From Mycobacterium celatum (GTDB lineage: Bacteria; Actinomycetota; Actinomycetes; Mycobacteriales; Mycobacteriaceae), in contig NZ_LQOM01000014.1 of assembly GCF_002101595.1 (NCBI RefSeq), forward strand, positions 62,001 to 126,000: a stretch of 64,000 nucleotides of DNA. Reading direction: 5' to 3'. The translations under genes and the position numbers were made by a program. The notes under the pieces are model-generated. The model saw nothing but the letters and a program-made list of their open reading frames with translations, was not told the DNA's origin and ran no database searches. Positions 52,668 through 63,495 of this stretch are shown in pieces (position 1 is the first letter of the stretch; every line of letters begins with the position of its first letter).

Positions 52668-53885
52668 ATGCAGCGCAGCGACATCCGCGCAGTCGGCGAG
52701 CTGGCCGGGGAGGCGTCCGCAGTCCTGACGGCGCTCGTGCGGGGGATGCATGCGGGGATCGCCGAGCGTGTCTTCGCGTCGATCGGGCCATCGGCGGCGC
52801 CGACCAGGGCGGTGCACAACGCCCTGGCGCACGGCATCTATCGCGGTGTGGACGGCGGTATTCGCGGCGCCGCCCGCGCGGCGAGCGCGGTCGCCTCCGG
52901 GGTGTGGGGCGACGACGGCGACGGCGAGCTTCTAGCGCGCCGCAGAATCGCCAAGACCATCGCCGCGCTCAACGGGGTGTACGGGGATCAGTTGGCCGAT
53001 CACGGAAACAAATTCGCCGACGGGATGCAAATCCGTCACTGCGGCAACCCAATTCCCGTCACAGCCGAGTCGATGGCCACAGCGTTCCCGACGGCCACCG
53101 GCCGCGTCGTCGTCTTCCTGCACGGCTGGTGCCTGACCGAGTGGTCCTGGTCTCGCGCACCGCGCGCGGGCGACGACGGGCGCAGCTACGGCGAACGCCT
53201 GCGCGACGAGCTCGGCTTCACACCGGTTCATCTGCGGTACAACACCGGACTGCACATCTCGGCCAACGGCCGCGCGCTCGCCGACTTGCTGAACCGCCTG
53301 CACGCCCAATGGCCCGTTCCCGTCGACGAGCTCGTGCTGGTGGGCCACTCGATGGGCGGTCTGGTGATCCGAAGCGCATGCCATTACGGCGCGCAGCAAC
53401 AACATCGGTGGACAGACGCGGTGAGTCATGTTGTGTGCCTTGGCTCCCCGCATCTGGGCGCGGACCTGGAAAAGGGTGTCAACGTTGCGTCGTGGGCGAT
53501 GGCCCGGCTACCTGAAACACGCGCAATTGCAGGCTTTTTGAACACCCGCAGTGCGGGGGTCAAAGACCTGCGTTTTGGCTCCTGCCTCGACGAGGACTGG
53601 TGCGACGCCGATCCGGATGAGTTTCTGCGGGATCGTTGCCGAGAGGTGCCGTTTCTTCCCGGCGCCACCTATCATTTCGTGGCCACGACTTCCGCGCCGG
53701 CGCTGGTCGGGCTTGTCGCCGGCGATTACCTGGTACGGCCGGCAAGTGCGTCGGGACGCGGAAAGTCGCGCTCGATTCCGTTCGAGCCCGAGCACGGGCT
53801 GACCTTGGCCGGGTTGCACCATTTCGATTTGCTGAACCACCCGCAGGTCTACGCCAAGCTGCGGGACTGGATCGCCCAGCGTTAA
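52668..53885 (+). CDS. PGAP1/lipase-like alpha/beta hydrolase
   Basis: A 405-residue protein. A helical N-terminal domain (residues 1-110) precedes an alpha/beta-hydrolase with [16 protein letters not shown] (oxyanion HGW), nucleophile Ser in [35 protein letters not shown], and a C-terminal His in [11 protein letters not shown]. The fold resembles triacylglycerol lipase/PGAP1 esterases acting on lipid substrates. No signal peptide is clear. GGGGGAG lies 6 nt before the ATG at 52668. Convergent with the next hydrolase, overlapping it by 4 nt. Confidence 0.83.
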   Translation: MQRSDIRAVGELAGEASAVLTALVRGMHAGIAERVFASIGPSAAPTRAVHNALAHGIYRGVDGGIRGAARAASAVASGVWGDDGDGELLARRRIAKTIAALNGVYGDQLADHGNKFADGMQIRHCGNPIPVTAESMATAFPTATGRVVVFLHGWCLTEWSWSRAPRAGDDGRSYGERLRDELGFTPVHLRYNTGLHISANGRALADLLNRLHAQWPVPVDELVLVGHSMGGLVIRSACHYGAQQQHRWTDAVSHVVCLGSPHLGADLEKGVNVASWAMARLPETRAIAGFLNTRSAGVKDLRFGSCLDEDWCDADPDEFLRDRCREVPFLPGATYHFVATTSAPALVGLVAGDYLVRPASASGRGKSRSIPFEPEHGLTLAGLHHFDLLNHPQVYAKLRDWIAQR

Positions 53886-54562
53886 CGCGGGATCCCGGCT
53901 GCAGCAGCGATGCGGGCGGCCACGTCGGCCGCGTCGGCCAACGTGTCGGGGTCGTGGCCGGCCGAATAGCGGTCGGCGACAGAGTCGTAGCCGGCACCCG
54001 CGATCGAGCCGTGATCGGCGGCGAGTTCGATCAATTCCACCGGCCAGTCGTGCTGCTCGAGCGCCGAAGCGAACTCACGGCTCACTGCCACCGGAACGGC
54101 ATGGTCGGCAACGCCGTGCAGCAACGTGAACGGCGAGCGGTGCTGCGCATCGGGCAACCATGCGTCCGGCCGCTTCCCGGTGATCGGGTCGGGCACCATG
54201 AATGCACCTGCCAGACAGACGGTATGGGCGAAATGCACGCCGTACCGGCTTGCCTGTGCCGTCAGCCCGGCCGCGGCGGCGCCGCCCAGCGACCAACCGA
54301 CGAGCACGAGCTCGTCGGGCTCCTCGGCTCGCTGCCGGGCAAACTCCACCGAGCGCAGCAGATCGTCACGCCCGCCGTCGTCGGCGTGAGAATTCCAGTC
54401 CGGCGCCACCACGGCCAGCCCATGGCCGGCCACCAGCTCGGCCAGCGGGCGAACGGCAGTGCGGGCATTGCTCTGCTGCCCGTGCCACAGCAACACGGTT
54501 CGCCGCCCGCGATCGCCGACAAGGTCGACGAGCCGACCGGGCGCGTATTCGACGGTTTCCAT
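53882..54562 (-). CDS. Alpha/beta hydrolase, dienelactone-hydrolase-like
   Basis: A 226-residue alpha/beta-hydrolase: TVLLWHGQQSNARTAVRPLA, nucleophile Ser in LVLVGWSLGGAAAAGLTAQA, LLHGVADHAVPVAVSREFA with the Asp, and ADHGSIAGAGYD with the His. Complete small esterase core with no signal peptide. Substrate unknown. Its ATG is 7 nt from the end of the secreted Rv1906c-like gene, which lies upstream on the same strand, so the two may be cotranscribed. Confidence 0.83.
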   Translation of the reverse strand: METVEYAPGRLVDLVGDRGRRTVLLWHGQQSNARTAVRPLAELVAGHGLAVVAPDWNSHADDGGRDDLLRSVEFARQRAEEPDELVLVGWSLGGAAAAGLTAQASRYGVHFAHTVCLAGAFMVPDPITGKRPDAWLPDAQHRSPFTLLHGVADHAVPVAVSREFASALEQHDWPVELIELAADHGSIAGAGYDSVADRYSAGHDPDTLADAADVAARIAAAAGIPR

Positions 54563-54569
54563 GCCGCAA

Positions 54570-55127
54570 TCAGGACTTGGGCGGTTGCGCTCCGTTGAGG
54601 ATCCCGTTCAGGATGTCCATTCCCGCCTTGGTTTCCGCGGGCGATCGACCGGCGTCCGGATTGGCCGAGTCATTCTTCTGCCAGGGTTGACAGCCGTCGG
54701 TCTTGAACGCCTTGTCGCTGGCCTCAATCTGGACGACCTGAGGCTTCTTGGTCATCGCGCTGTCGAGGATCTCGTTGCCGTTGTCGCCGCTGCCGAGCCG
54801 CTTCCAATAGCACGCACCCTTGTTGACCGGACCCGCGGACGTATAGACGCCCGGTGCGATGTCGGTGCCCACGACGTACTTGCCGTCGTGGTCGATGGTC
54901 GTCTTCGGCTGCCCCTGAGCCTGCGGCTGCCCCGGCTGCGGCTGCGCAGGCCCGGGACCGTGACCAGGACCAGGACCAGGACCAGGACCGGGTTGCCCCG
55001 GACCGGGCTGGTGGGGCTGCGGCGACGGCGTCGGGTCGGCGGTCGCAACGCCGGAGGCCACACCCCAACCGGCGAGAAGCAGCGCCGCGGCAAGCGCTAT
55101 CGGTTTGGACCTCACGACCAGCAGCAT
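54570..55127 (-). CDS. Secreted Pro/Gly-rich protein (Rv1906c-like)
   Basis: A 185-residue secreted protein. The signal peptide (KPIALAAALLLAGWGVASGV, ending ATADPTP) is followed by a PG-rich linker encoded in part by a 6-bp tandem repeat, then a conserved domain: YVVGTDIAPGVYTSAGPV, ACYWKRLG, TKKPQVVQIEASDKAFKTDG and CQPWQK. The two Cys may pair. It closely follows Rv1906c as recalled, which lacks the long PG linker. Function unknown. Start: ATG at 55127 or GTG at 55115; neither has a clear ribosome-binding site. Confidence 0.85.
   Translation of the reverse strand: MLLVVRSKPIALAAALLLAGWGVASGVATADPTPSPQPHQPGPGQPGPGPGPGPGHGPGPAQPQPGQPQAQGQPKTTIDHDGKYVVGTDIAPGVYTSAGPVNKGACYWKRLGSGDNGNEILDSAMTKKPQVVQIEASDKAFKTDGCQPWQKNDSANPDAGRSPAETKAGMDILNGILNGAQPPKS
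54963..54986. repeat. 6-bp tandem repeat (ACCAGG x4) in a coding sequence
   Basis: Four exact copies of ACCAGG, followed by a degenerate ACCGGG, encode the Pro-Gly run in the secreted protein. Copy number could vary by slippage and change linker length without breaking the frame. Confidence 0.9.
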
Positions 55128-55163
55128 ACCGATAAACCTGCAGTGGCGCGGTGGCCTGCGGCG

Positions 55164-55622
55164 TTACGCGGTCTTGTTCAGCAGCGGCATCAGCAGCCGA
55201 CGGCGTGCGGAGATGGCGTCGGCGAAGTAATGCAGCGCTTCATGCACGGACTCCGCCACGGGGAACAAGCCCTCTTCGTTGGTGATCTGCAGCACTCGGG
55301 TGACTGCCGGACTTGCAACTAGTGCCCACTCGACTCCGGCGGTGCGGCAGTCGTCGTCGATGCGGTAAAGCAGCCGAATGCCTTCGGAGGCAAGGCAATC
55401 CACGCCGCTCAAGTCCAACACGATGGGCTTGTCGGACAGAACGAAATGCCTACAGTACTCACTGACCCGTTCGACGTTCATCGCGTCGATCGCACCGCTG
55501 ATCGTCACCACAGTCGCCAGGTGCCGGCACTGCGCGCGGACCTGCGCGCCGCCGCAATCGATCACCGGACTGCCGTAGCGCGGCGTGAAGTCGGCACCTG
55601 ATGTACCAAGCGATTCGGTCAT
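55164..55622 (-). CDS. STAS-domain anti-sigma factor antagonist (Rv1904-like)
   Basis: A 152-residue STAS protein: ATVVTISGAIDAMNVERVSE, then IVLDLSGVDCLASEGIRLLY, with a Ser in the ASEG turn at the site where antagonists of this type are phosphorylated. A short C-terminal tail RRRLLMPLLNKTA follows. It likely binds an RsbW-like anti-sigma factor and frees a sigma factor such as SigF. Resembles Rv1904 as recalled. GAGG precedes the ATG at 55622; the frame is open upstream without similarity. Confidence 0.87.
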   Translation of the reverse strand: MTESLGTSGADFTPRYGSPVIDCGGAQVRAQCRHLATVVTISGAIDAMNVERVSEYCRHFVLSDKPIVLDLSGVDCLASEGIRLLYRIDDDCRTAGVEWALVASPAVTRVLQITNEEGLFPVAESVHEALHYFADAISARRRLLMPLLNKTA

Positions 55623-55765
55623 GAGCGGCCTCACTTCTCGATCAGGTTGCCGAAATACGCGGGCAAGGAATTGACCCAACCTGATCGCGACGCTAATGGG
55701 CTACTCTAAGGTCACCGGGTGCAACGCATAATACTTTGCTAAGAAAGAACTTTCGGACAGCCCGC

Positions 55766-56200
55766 ATGGACATTCAGCGCATCGGCGACGAACTCGAGAT
55801 CGCCGCACTGCTCAACCGCTACGCCCGGGCCGTCGACACCAGAGATTGGGACCTGTACCGGTCCGTTTTCACTGACGACGCGCGGATCGACTACTCGTCG
55901 GCCGGGGCGATCGCCGGCTCCCGCGACGAAGTCGCCGACTGGCTGGCGCAGGGCTTCGCCACTATCCCCATGTCGATGCACTACATCACCAACATCGAAT
56001 CCGACGTCGACGGGGATACCGCGCGGGTGCGCGCGATGTTCTACAACCCGATGCAACTGCCGGGGATGACCGAACTCAGCTACTGCGGCGGTTACTACCA
56101 CCACGAATTGGTGCGCACTCCAGAGGGATGGCGCAGCCGCAACCTGGTCGAGGACAACGTCTGGTTCGTGAACGGCACGGCACCCCGCGAGCCCTGGTAG
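55766..56200 (+). CDS. SnoaL-like (NTF2-fold) protein
   Basis: A 144-residue protein of the SnoaL_4/scytalone-dehydratase-like family: IAALLNRYARAVDTRDWDLY, SVFTDDARIDYSSAGAIAG, SMHYITNIESDVDGDTARV and GYYHHELVRTPEGWRSRNLV. The Tyr/Asp/His positions typical of this fold are present, but no reaction can be assigned. The ATG at 55766 gives the usual N-terminus. It is convergent with katG, and its stop codon sits in the loop of a hairpin. Confidence 0.83.
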   Translation: MDIQRIGDELEIAALLNRYARAVDTRDWDLYRSVFTDDARIDYSSAGAIAGSRDEVADWLAQGFATIPMSMHYITNIESDVDGDTARVRAMFYNPMQLPGMTELSYCGGYYHHELVRTPEGWRSRNLVEDNVWFVNGTAPREPW

Positions 56201-56213
56201 CTCGCGGGGTGCC
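56179..56213. terminator. 14-bp hairpin between convergent SnoaL-like gene and katG
   Basis: GGCACCCCGCGAGC and its exact complement pair across a 7-nt loop that contains the TAG stop of the SnoaL-like gene. It lies 19 nt from the katG stop. No T-tract; likely a bidirectional, mycobacterial-type terminator. Confidence 0.7.
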
Positions 56214-56231
56214 GCTGGTTGTCGGCGCCGA

Positions 56232-58867
<2,636 letters not shown>

Positions 58868-58873
58868 AGTAGG

Positions 58874-58902
58874 AATATTGCCCCTTTTCTGGAATGAGTC
58901 AA
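58874..58902 (-). promoter_or_regulatory. furA-katG promoter (-35 TTGACT, -10 AATATT)
   Basis: On the minus strand TTGACT (58902-58897) and AATATT (58879-58874) are separated by 17 nt. Only 6 nt lie between the -10 box and the GTG, so the transcript should be leaderless. The A/T-rich CAATATTCC overlapping the -10 fits the known type of FurA autoregulatory site. Confidence 0.75.
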
Positions 58903-59066
58903 TACTTTGTCGGGCGTTGTTCCGGTCGACCCGCTGCGCCCGGCTCCGCCGCGCTTGCGATCGCCGCTGGTACTCTCCGAGACGCTGCCGCGTGAGAGGC
59001 GGCCGTGTCCGGCCGGCCGACGCAGTGGCGCGAACGAAACAGCAGTGACGTCCCGGAAAGGGTGTT

Positions 59067-60308
59067 GTGCGCAGCGGAGACATCAAGGCCCTCACCGGTC
59101 TTCGCATCATCGCCGCCGTGTGGGTAGTGCTGTTCCACTTCCGCCCGCTGCTGCGCGAGTCGGCACCCGACTTCAGCGACGCCCTCGCACCGGTACTCAA
59201 CTGCGGCGCGCAGGGCGTCGACCTTTTCTTCATCCTCAGCGGCTTCGTGCTGACCTGGAATTATCTGGACCGGATGGGCTGGTCATGGTCCACGCGCGCC
59301 ACATTGCACTTCCTGTGGCTGCGGCTAGCCCGCGTCTGGCCGGTCTATTTGGTCACCTTGCACCTGGCCGCCGCGTGGTGGATCTTCACGCTGCACGTCG
59401 GGCACGTGCCGTCGGAGGACGTGAGCCGACTGACCGCTGTGAGCTATGTGCGCCAAGTCCTGCTCGTGCAGCTGTGGTTCCAGCCGTACTTCGACGGATC
59501 GAGCTGGGACGGCCCGGCCTGGTCGATCAGCGCCGAATGGTTGGCCTATCTGCTGTTCGGCGCACTGGTGCTGGTGATCTTCCGGATGGCGCACGCCACC
59601 AGAGCCCGGAGCCTGGTCTTTCTCGCGATCGGCGCGTCGCTGCCGCCCGTGCTGCTGTTGTTGGCCAGCGGGCAGTTCTACACGCCGTGGAGCTGGTTGC
59701 CCCGCATCGTCATGCAATTCACGGCGGGAGCACTGGTCGCCGCGGCCGTCATGCGGCTACGTCTCACCGACCGCGCGCGGCGCGGCGCCGGATACGTTGC
59801 CCTGCTGCTCACCGCCACCGTCGTGGGTCTGCTCTACCTGCTCGACGCCTACCCGATACCCGGGGTCATCGACAGCGGCGGCATTGTCGACGTGCTGTTC
59901 GTCCCGCTGGTGATGACGCTTGCAATGGGAACCGGCAGTCTGCCGCGGCTGCTGTCGGTCCGGGCGATGGTGTTCGGCGGCGAGATCTCGTTCTGCCTGT
60001 ACATGGTGCACGAATTGGTGCACACCGCCTGGATATGGGCCGCCCGGCAGTTCCAGCTCACGTTGCAGGGCACCGGGGGCAAGCTGATGGTCGTCGGCCT
60101 GCTCGCGATCGCCACGGTCATCGCGATCGTGCTGTTCCACTTCGTGGAAGAGCCAGCCCGCCGCTGGATGCGCCGGATGGTCGACGTCGGGGCCCCGGGG
60201 ACGGAGCCGCAAGTCGACCTGGGCGCCGGTCCGGTGAAGGCCAAACTCCAACCGATCGACGGCGCTCGCGACGAGCGCAGCAAGGCGATTGCCATGCGCG
60301 CTGGCTAG
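59067..60308 (+). CDS. Membrane acyltransferase, OafA/YrhL type (Rv0517-like)
   Basis: A 413-residue integral membrane acyltransferase (Acyl_transf_3) with about ten hydrophobic segments: IKALTGLRIIAAVWVVLFHF with the conserved catalytic His, GAQGVDLFFILSGFVLTWNY, RLARVWPVYLVTLHLA and DGPAWSISAEWLAYLLFG. It moves acyl groups onto sugars or glycans at the membrane. The pair with the following exported SGNH hydrolase recalls Rv0517-Rv0518. GTG start. Acceptor is unknown. Confidence 0.88.
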   Translation: MRSGDIKALTGLRIIAAVWVVLFHFRPLLRESAPDFSDALAPVLNCGAQGVDLFFILSGFVLTWNYLDRMGWSWSTRATLHFLWLRLARVWPVYLVTLHLAAAWWIFTLHVGHVPSEDVSRLTAVSYVRQVLLVQLWFQPYFDGSSWDGPAWSISAEWLAYLLFGALVLVIFRMAHATRARSLVFLAIGASLPPVLLLLASGQFYTPWSWLPRIVMQFTAGALVAAAVMRLRLTDRARRGAGYVALLLTATVVGLLYLLDAYPIPGVIDSGGIVDVLFVPLVMTLAMGTGSLPRLLSVRAMVFGGEISFCLYMVHELVHTAWIWAARQFQLTLQGTGGKLMVVGLLAIATVIAIVLFHFVEEPARRWMRRMVDVGAPGTEPQVDLGAGPVKAKLQPIDGARDERSKAIAMRAG

Positions 60309-60401
60309 CTGATCGCGTCGACCGCGAATTCCAACTTTTTGCTCATACGATGCCGCTAACACGGGGCACGCTTGACGATGTATTGAACAGTGGAGGTAAG
60401 G

Positions 60402-61103
60402 GTGGGTCGCCTGGCCGCGTTGGTCGTCTCACTGGCCTTTGCGATCGGCACGATCGACATGGTCAGCGGATACCGGGCGCCGGCGCCGCCCTACCGGACA
60501 GTCACGTTAGGCTCCGCGGTCAACCACGTCGCGGTCATCGGGGACTCCTACACCACCGGTACCGACGAAGGCGGCCTGGGACCGAAGGCATGGACCGCGC
60601 GCGCTTGGGCGACCCTTGCCCGGCAGGGAGTGCAGATCGCGCCCGACGTGGCGTGCGAAGGCAGAGCCGGATATGCCGTGCGCGGCGACCACGGCAGTGT
60701 TTTCGAAGACCTGACCGCGAGGGCGGTGCACCCCAACGACGCGCTGGTGGTGTTTTTCGGCTCGCGCAACGACCAGGGCGTCGAACCGGAGATCCTCGGC
60801 CAGATGGCCCACGACACACTCGATTTGGCGCGCCGCACCGCCCCGGCGGCCAGACTTCTGGTGATCGGCCCGCCGTGGCCCACGGCCGATCCACCCGAGG
60901 CCGTACTGCAGGTTCGCGACATCATCGGCGACCAGGCTCGGGCCGTGGGCGCAACGTTCGTCGACCCGATCGCCGAGCATTGGTTCGTCGGCAAGCCCGA
61001 GTTGATCGGTCCAGACGGCGTCCACCCAACCGACGCCGGGCATGGGTACATGGCGGACAAGATCGTGCCGCTGATCCGCGCCCAGTTACCGCGGCTGACC
61101 TGA
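60402..61103 (+). CDS. Exported SGNH/GDSL esterase (Rv0518-like)
   Basis: A 233-residue SGNH hydrolase with an N-terminal signal or anchor (RLAALVVSLAFAIGTIDMVS). VAVIGDSYTTG is block I with the Ser, FFGSRND block III with Asn, and DGVHPTDAGHGYM block V with Asp and His. It likely removes O-acyl groups from a cell-envelope glycan, complementing the acyltransferase 93 nt upstream. The GTG at 60402 has GGAGGT a few bases upstream, which makes a GTG four codons earlier unlikely. Confidence 0.86.
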   Translation: MGRLAALVVSLAFAIGTIDMVSGYRAPAPPYRTVTLGSAVNHVAVIGDSYTTGTDEGGLGPKAWTARAWATLARQGVQIAPDVACEGRAGYAVRGDHGSVFEDLTARAVHPNDALVVFFGSRNDQGVEPEILGQMAHDTLDLARRTAPAARLLVIGPPWPTADPPEAVLQVRDIIGDQARAVGATFVDPIAEHWFVGKPELIGPDGVHPTDAGHGYMADKIVPLIRAQLPRLT

Positions 61104-61183
61104 ATCATGTTGCGGCGCTGACGGAACCAGCTGTGAGTGTCCACCTACCGCAGTTTCACACCTGACATCCTGAGTCATCACGT

Positions 61184-61492
61184 GTGGATACCGCGCGCGA
61201 AGCCAGCGACACAATCGCCGAACGCATGCGCGCCTTAGACGCCGTTCCCGACGGGCGCTCCGACACGGTCGTCGCCACAACAACCGTCCCCGCCATTCCG
61301 TCCGGTCTCCCCGGCGTCACCGAAACCGTCGACACAATGACCAACCGGATCTACGCGGTCGTGGGCACCATCCGCACCGTGCACGACGACGTCGACGCCG
61401 CAGATCCTTCGACCGCCGACCTGTTACACGCCATCATCGACGACCTCGAAAAAGAGGCGTGGCTGCTCAAGTCGGAAAACGGCACAGCGTAA
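61184..61492 (+). pseudogene. Truncated dps (C-terminal half only)
   Basis: A 102-codon frame reads DTAREASDTIAERMRALDAV, DGRSDTVVATTTVPAIPSGL, TIRTVHDDVDAADPSTADLL and DDLEKEAWLLKSENG, the second half of a Dps mini-ferritin (usual length about 160 residues). The first half, with the LKHVHWNVVGP helix and its ferroxidase histidines, is absent: a stop lies in frame at 61163-61165, and upstream DNA shows only a doubtful trace. Without the histidines no ferroxidase can form, so I call a remnant, although a short product could still be made. The cupin gene starts 20 nt later. Confidence 0.72.
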
Positions 61493-61512
61493 ACCCAAGG
61501 GAGGTATGCGAA

Positions 61513-62022
61513 ATGACCGAAGTATTCCCAGCCCAAGTCACGGTGGTGCAGCCGGGGGAGGGAGACACGGTGAAGTTGCCCGGTTTTGGTGCTGTCTTCA
61601 AGCTGTCGAGCGTCAACAACGGCGACGAGGTAGCGATCGTCGAGCATCCATTCGATGTCGGGTTTATCACCGCGCCGCACCGGCACACTCGGGAGGACGA
61701 GCACTCGATCGTCATCGCAGGCAAGATCGGCTTCCGCTCGGACGACACTGAGGTTGTCCTCGGCCCCGGCGGCTACATCACCAAGCCGCGCGGCGAAATG
61801 CACGCGATGTGGAACGCCGGCAACGAACCCGGCCGCATTATCGAGGTCATCACTCCGGGCGGGTTCGAGAACTACTCTCGGGAGCTGGGTGACCTGATGG
61901 CAGCGCATCCCACGGACAGCAAGCTGCACGAGCTGCCCGCATTCCTGGCCTCGCTGAGAAATACGGCATCACGTACGGGACGCCGGATTGGCGGGACGAC
62001 GTCATACACCGATACGGGCTGA
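61513..62022 (+). CDS. Cupin-domain protein with frameshifted C-terminus
   Basis: A 169-residue cupin: TAPHRHTREDEHSIVIAGKI holds motif 1 with His-x-His and Glu, and KPRGEMHAMWNAGNEPGRII motif 2 with a further His. It is likely a metal-binding enzyme or sensor. After LHELPAFLA the frame is lost: the alternative frame from 61953 reads AEKYGITYGTPDWRDDVIHR and runs to a TGA at 62037-62039, clearly the real ending. One base is missing near 61950. The current reading ends RRIGGTTSYTDTG. GGGAGGT precedes the ATG. The cupin core itself is intact. Confidence 0.78.
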   Translation: MTEVFPAQVTVVQPGEGDTVKLPGFGAVFKLSSVNNGDEVAIVEHPFDVGFITAPHRHTREDEHSIVIAGKIGFRSDDTEVVLGPGGYITKPRGEMHAMWNAGNEPGRIIEVITPGGFENYSRELGDLMAAHPTDSKLHELPAFLASLRNTASRTGRRIGGTTSYTDTG

Positions 62023-62047
62023 AACAGCCCACCCACTGACGCCGTAA

Positions 62048-63448
62048 CTAGAAGGCGCGCAACAACTGTCTGAGGTATTCGAGTGCCCGGGGATAGTCGC
62101 TTTCCGACGGCGTTCCGTAGCCGAGCACAAGTCCTGGTGCGCCTTGGCCGTCGAGGTGCCAAAAAGGCGCCAGGCCGGTGAGCGCGATGTGTCGCTCCTT
62201 GGCGGCTGCGAGGACGTCGGCCTCCGTGATTGGTTCGGGTAGTGACACGACCGCATGCAGACCGGCGGAGACACCATGCACCGGCATCGCCGCTGCATTG
62301 CGGGCGAGACTGTCCACCAAAGCATCCCGGCGCTGACGGTAGCGTCGGCGCATCCGCCGGACATGGCGATCAAGAGCGCCTGAGTCGATCAATTCCGCGA
62401 ATGCCAATTGGGCGAGGACGTCGGTGCCGCGATCGGCTCGTCGCTTGGCCTCGACCACTGCGTCGAGCAGGTCGGCCGGTACGGCAAGCCAGCCCAACCG
62501 GATTCCCGGGGCCAGGCTCTTGCTGGCACTGCCCGCATAGATGACTTGTTCGGGGGCGAGCCCCTGCAGCGCGCCGACCGGATGGCGGTCGTAGCGGAAC
62601 TCGCCGTCGTAGTCGTCTTCGATCAGGTAGGAGCCCCGTTGTGCGGCGATCCGCAAGAACTCGGCGCGTCTGCCGGCCGCAAGCGTCGCGCCGAGCGGGG
62701 CCTGATGAGCCGGCGTAAGCACCGCCGCCGCAACCGATTTGGCGTTGAAGCTGTCCGGGATGGCACCGGCGTAGTCGACGTCGAGCGGGACCACATCGAG
62801 ACCGCTGGTGTTGACCGTCGCGCGATGGTCGGGAAGGCATGGATTCTCCAGGGCGATCGACCGGGCTCCGGCGGTGACCAGCACGTCGCAGACCAGCCGC
62901 AGGCCCTGCGTGAAACCACTGCAGATCACCAGACGCTCGGGCGTGGTGAGCACGCCGCGCACCCGGCCCAGGTACTGGGCCAGCACGGTGCGGAGCCGCA
63001 GCGACCCCCGCGGATCCAGGGGCCCGAAATCCGAATGCGGCGTGATCTGGAAAGCGCGCCGCAGCGCGCGCAGCCACTCAACGCGCGGAAACATGCTGAG
63101 GTCGGGACGGCCGAGCCGAAAATCGGCCACGATGCGCGGCGGAACCGGTGCCGCGGCACCCTGCGGGCGCACAGCCGGGCCGTGGGCCACCTCGGTGACC
63201 GCGCCAGGGCGGCTGCGCAGATAACCCTCGGCCGCCAGCTGCGCATAGGCCTCGACCACCGTTCCGCGCGCAACCCCGAGCTGAGCAGCAAGTGCCCGGG
63301 ATGACGGCAGCCGTTCCCCATGGGCTAATCGGCCGTCCCGGATCGCTTGGCGCAGCGCATCCTCGAGCGCCGCGCGCCGACCATGACCCGGCGGCAGCTC
63401 GAGGTGCAAGTCCACGCCACCGGGCCAACTGGTCCACAACTCTGGCAT
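62048..63448 (-). CDS. MocR/PdxR-family transcriptional regulator
   Basis: A 466-residue fusion of a GntR-type winged HTH (residues 25-90: LRQAIRDGRLAHGERLPSSR, VARGTVVEAYAQLAAEGYL) with a fold-type I aminotransferase-like domain (YAGSASKSLAPGIRLGW carries the PLP Lys; EDDYDGEFRYD precedes it). Such regulators sense PLP or amino compounds and often control vitamin B6 or GABA genes. It is divergent from the methyltransferase gene, with 47 nt between starts. Target unknown. Confidence 0.92.
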   Translation of the reverse strand: MPELWTSWPGGVDLHLELPPGHGRRAALEDALRQAIRDGRLAHGERLPSSRALAAQLGVARGTVVEAYAQLAAEGYLRSRPGAVTEVAHGPAVRPQGAAAPVPPRIVADFRLGRPDLSMFPRVEWLRALRRAFQITPHSDFGPLDPRGSLRLRTVLAQYLGRVRGVLTTPERLVICSGFTQGLRLVCDVLVTAGARSIALENPCLPDHRATVNTSGLDVVPLDVDYAGAIPDSFNAKSVAAAVLTPAHQAPLGATLAAGRRAEFLRIAAQRGSYLIEDDYDGEFRYDRHPVGALQGLAPEQVIYAGSASKSLAPGIRLGWLAVPADLLDAVVEAKRRADRGTDVLAQLAFAELIDSGALDRHVRRMRRRYRQRRDALVDSLARNAAAMPVHGVSAGLHAVVSLPEPITEADVLAAAKERHIALTGLAPFWHLDGQGAPGLVLGYGTPSESDYPRALEYLRQLLRAF

Positions 63449-63495
63449 GAAATTGGACCATACATCTGGACCGGTGATGTCGTAACGTCGAGCGC

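Noticed and set aside
54963..54986. Tandem ACCAGG copies as a possible CRISPR or regulatory array
   Set aside because: The units are contiguous, 6 bp long, and encode Pro-Gly in frame within a secreted protein; no spacers exist.
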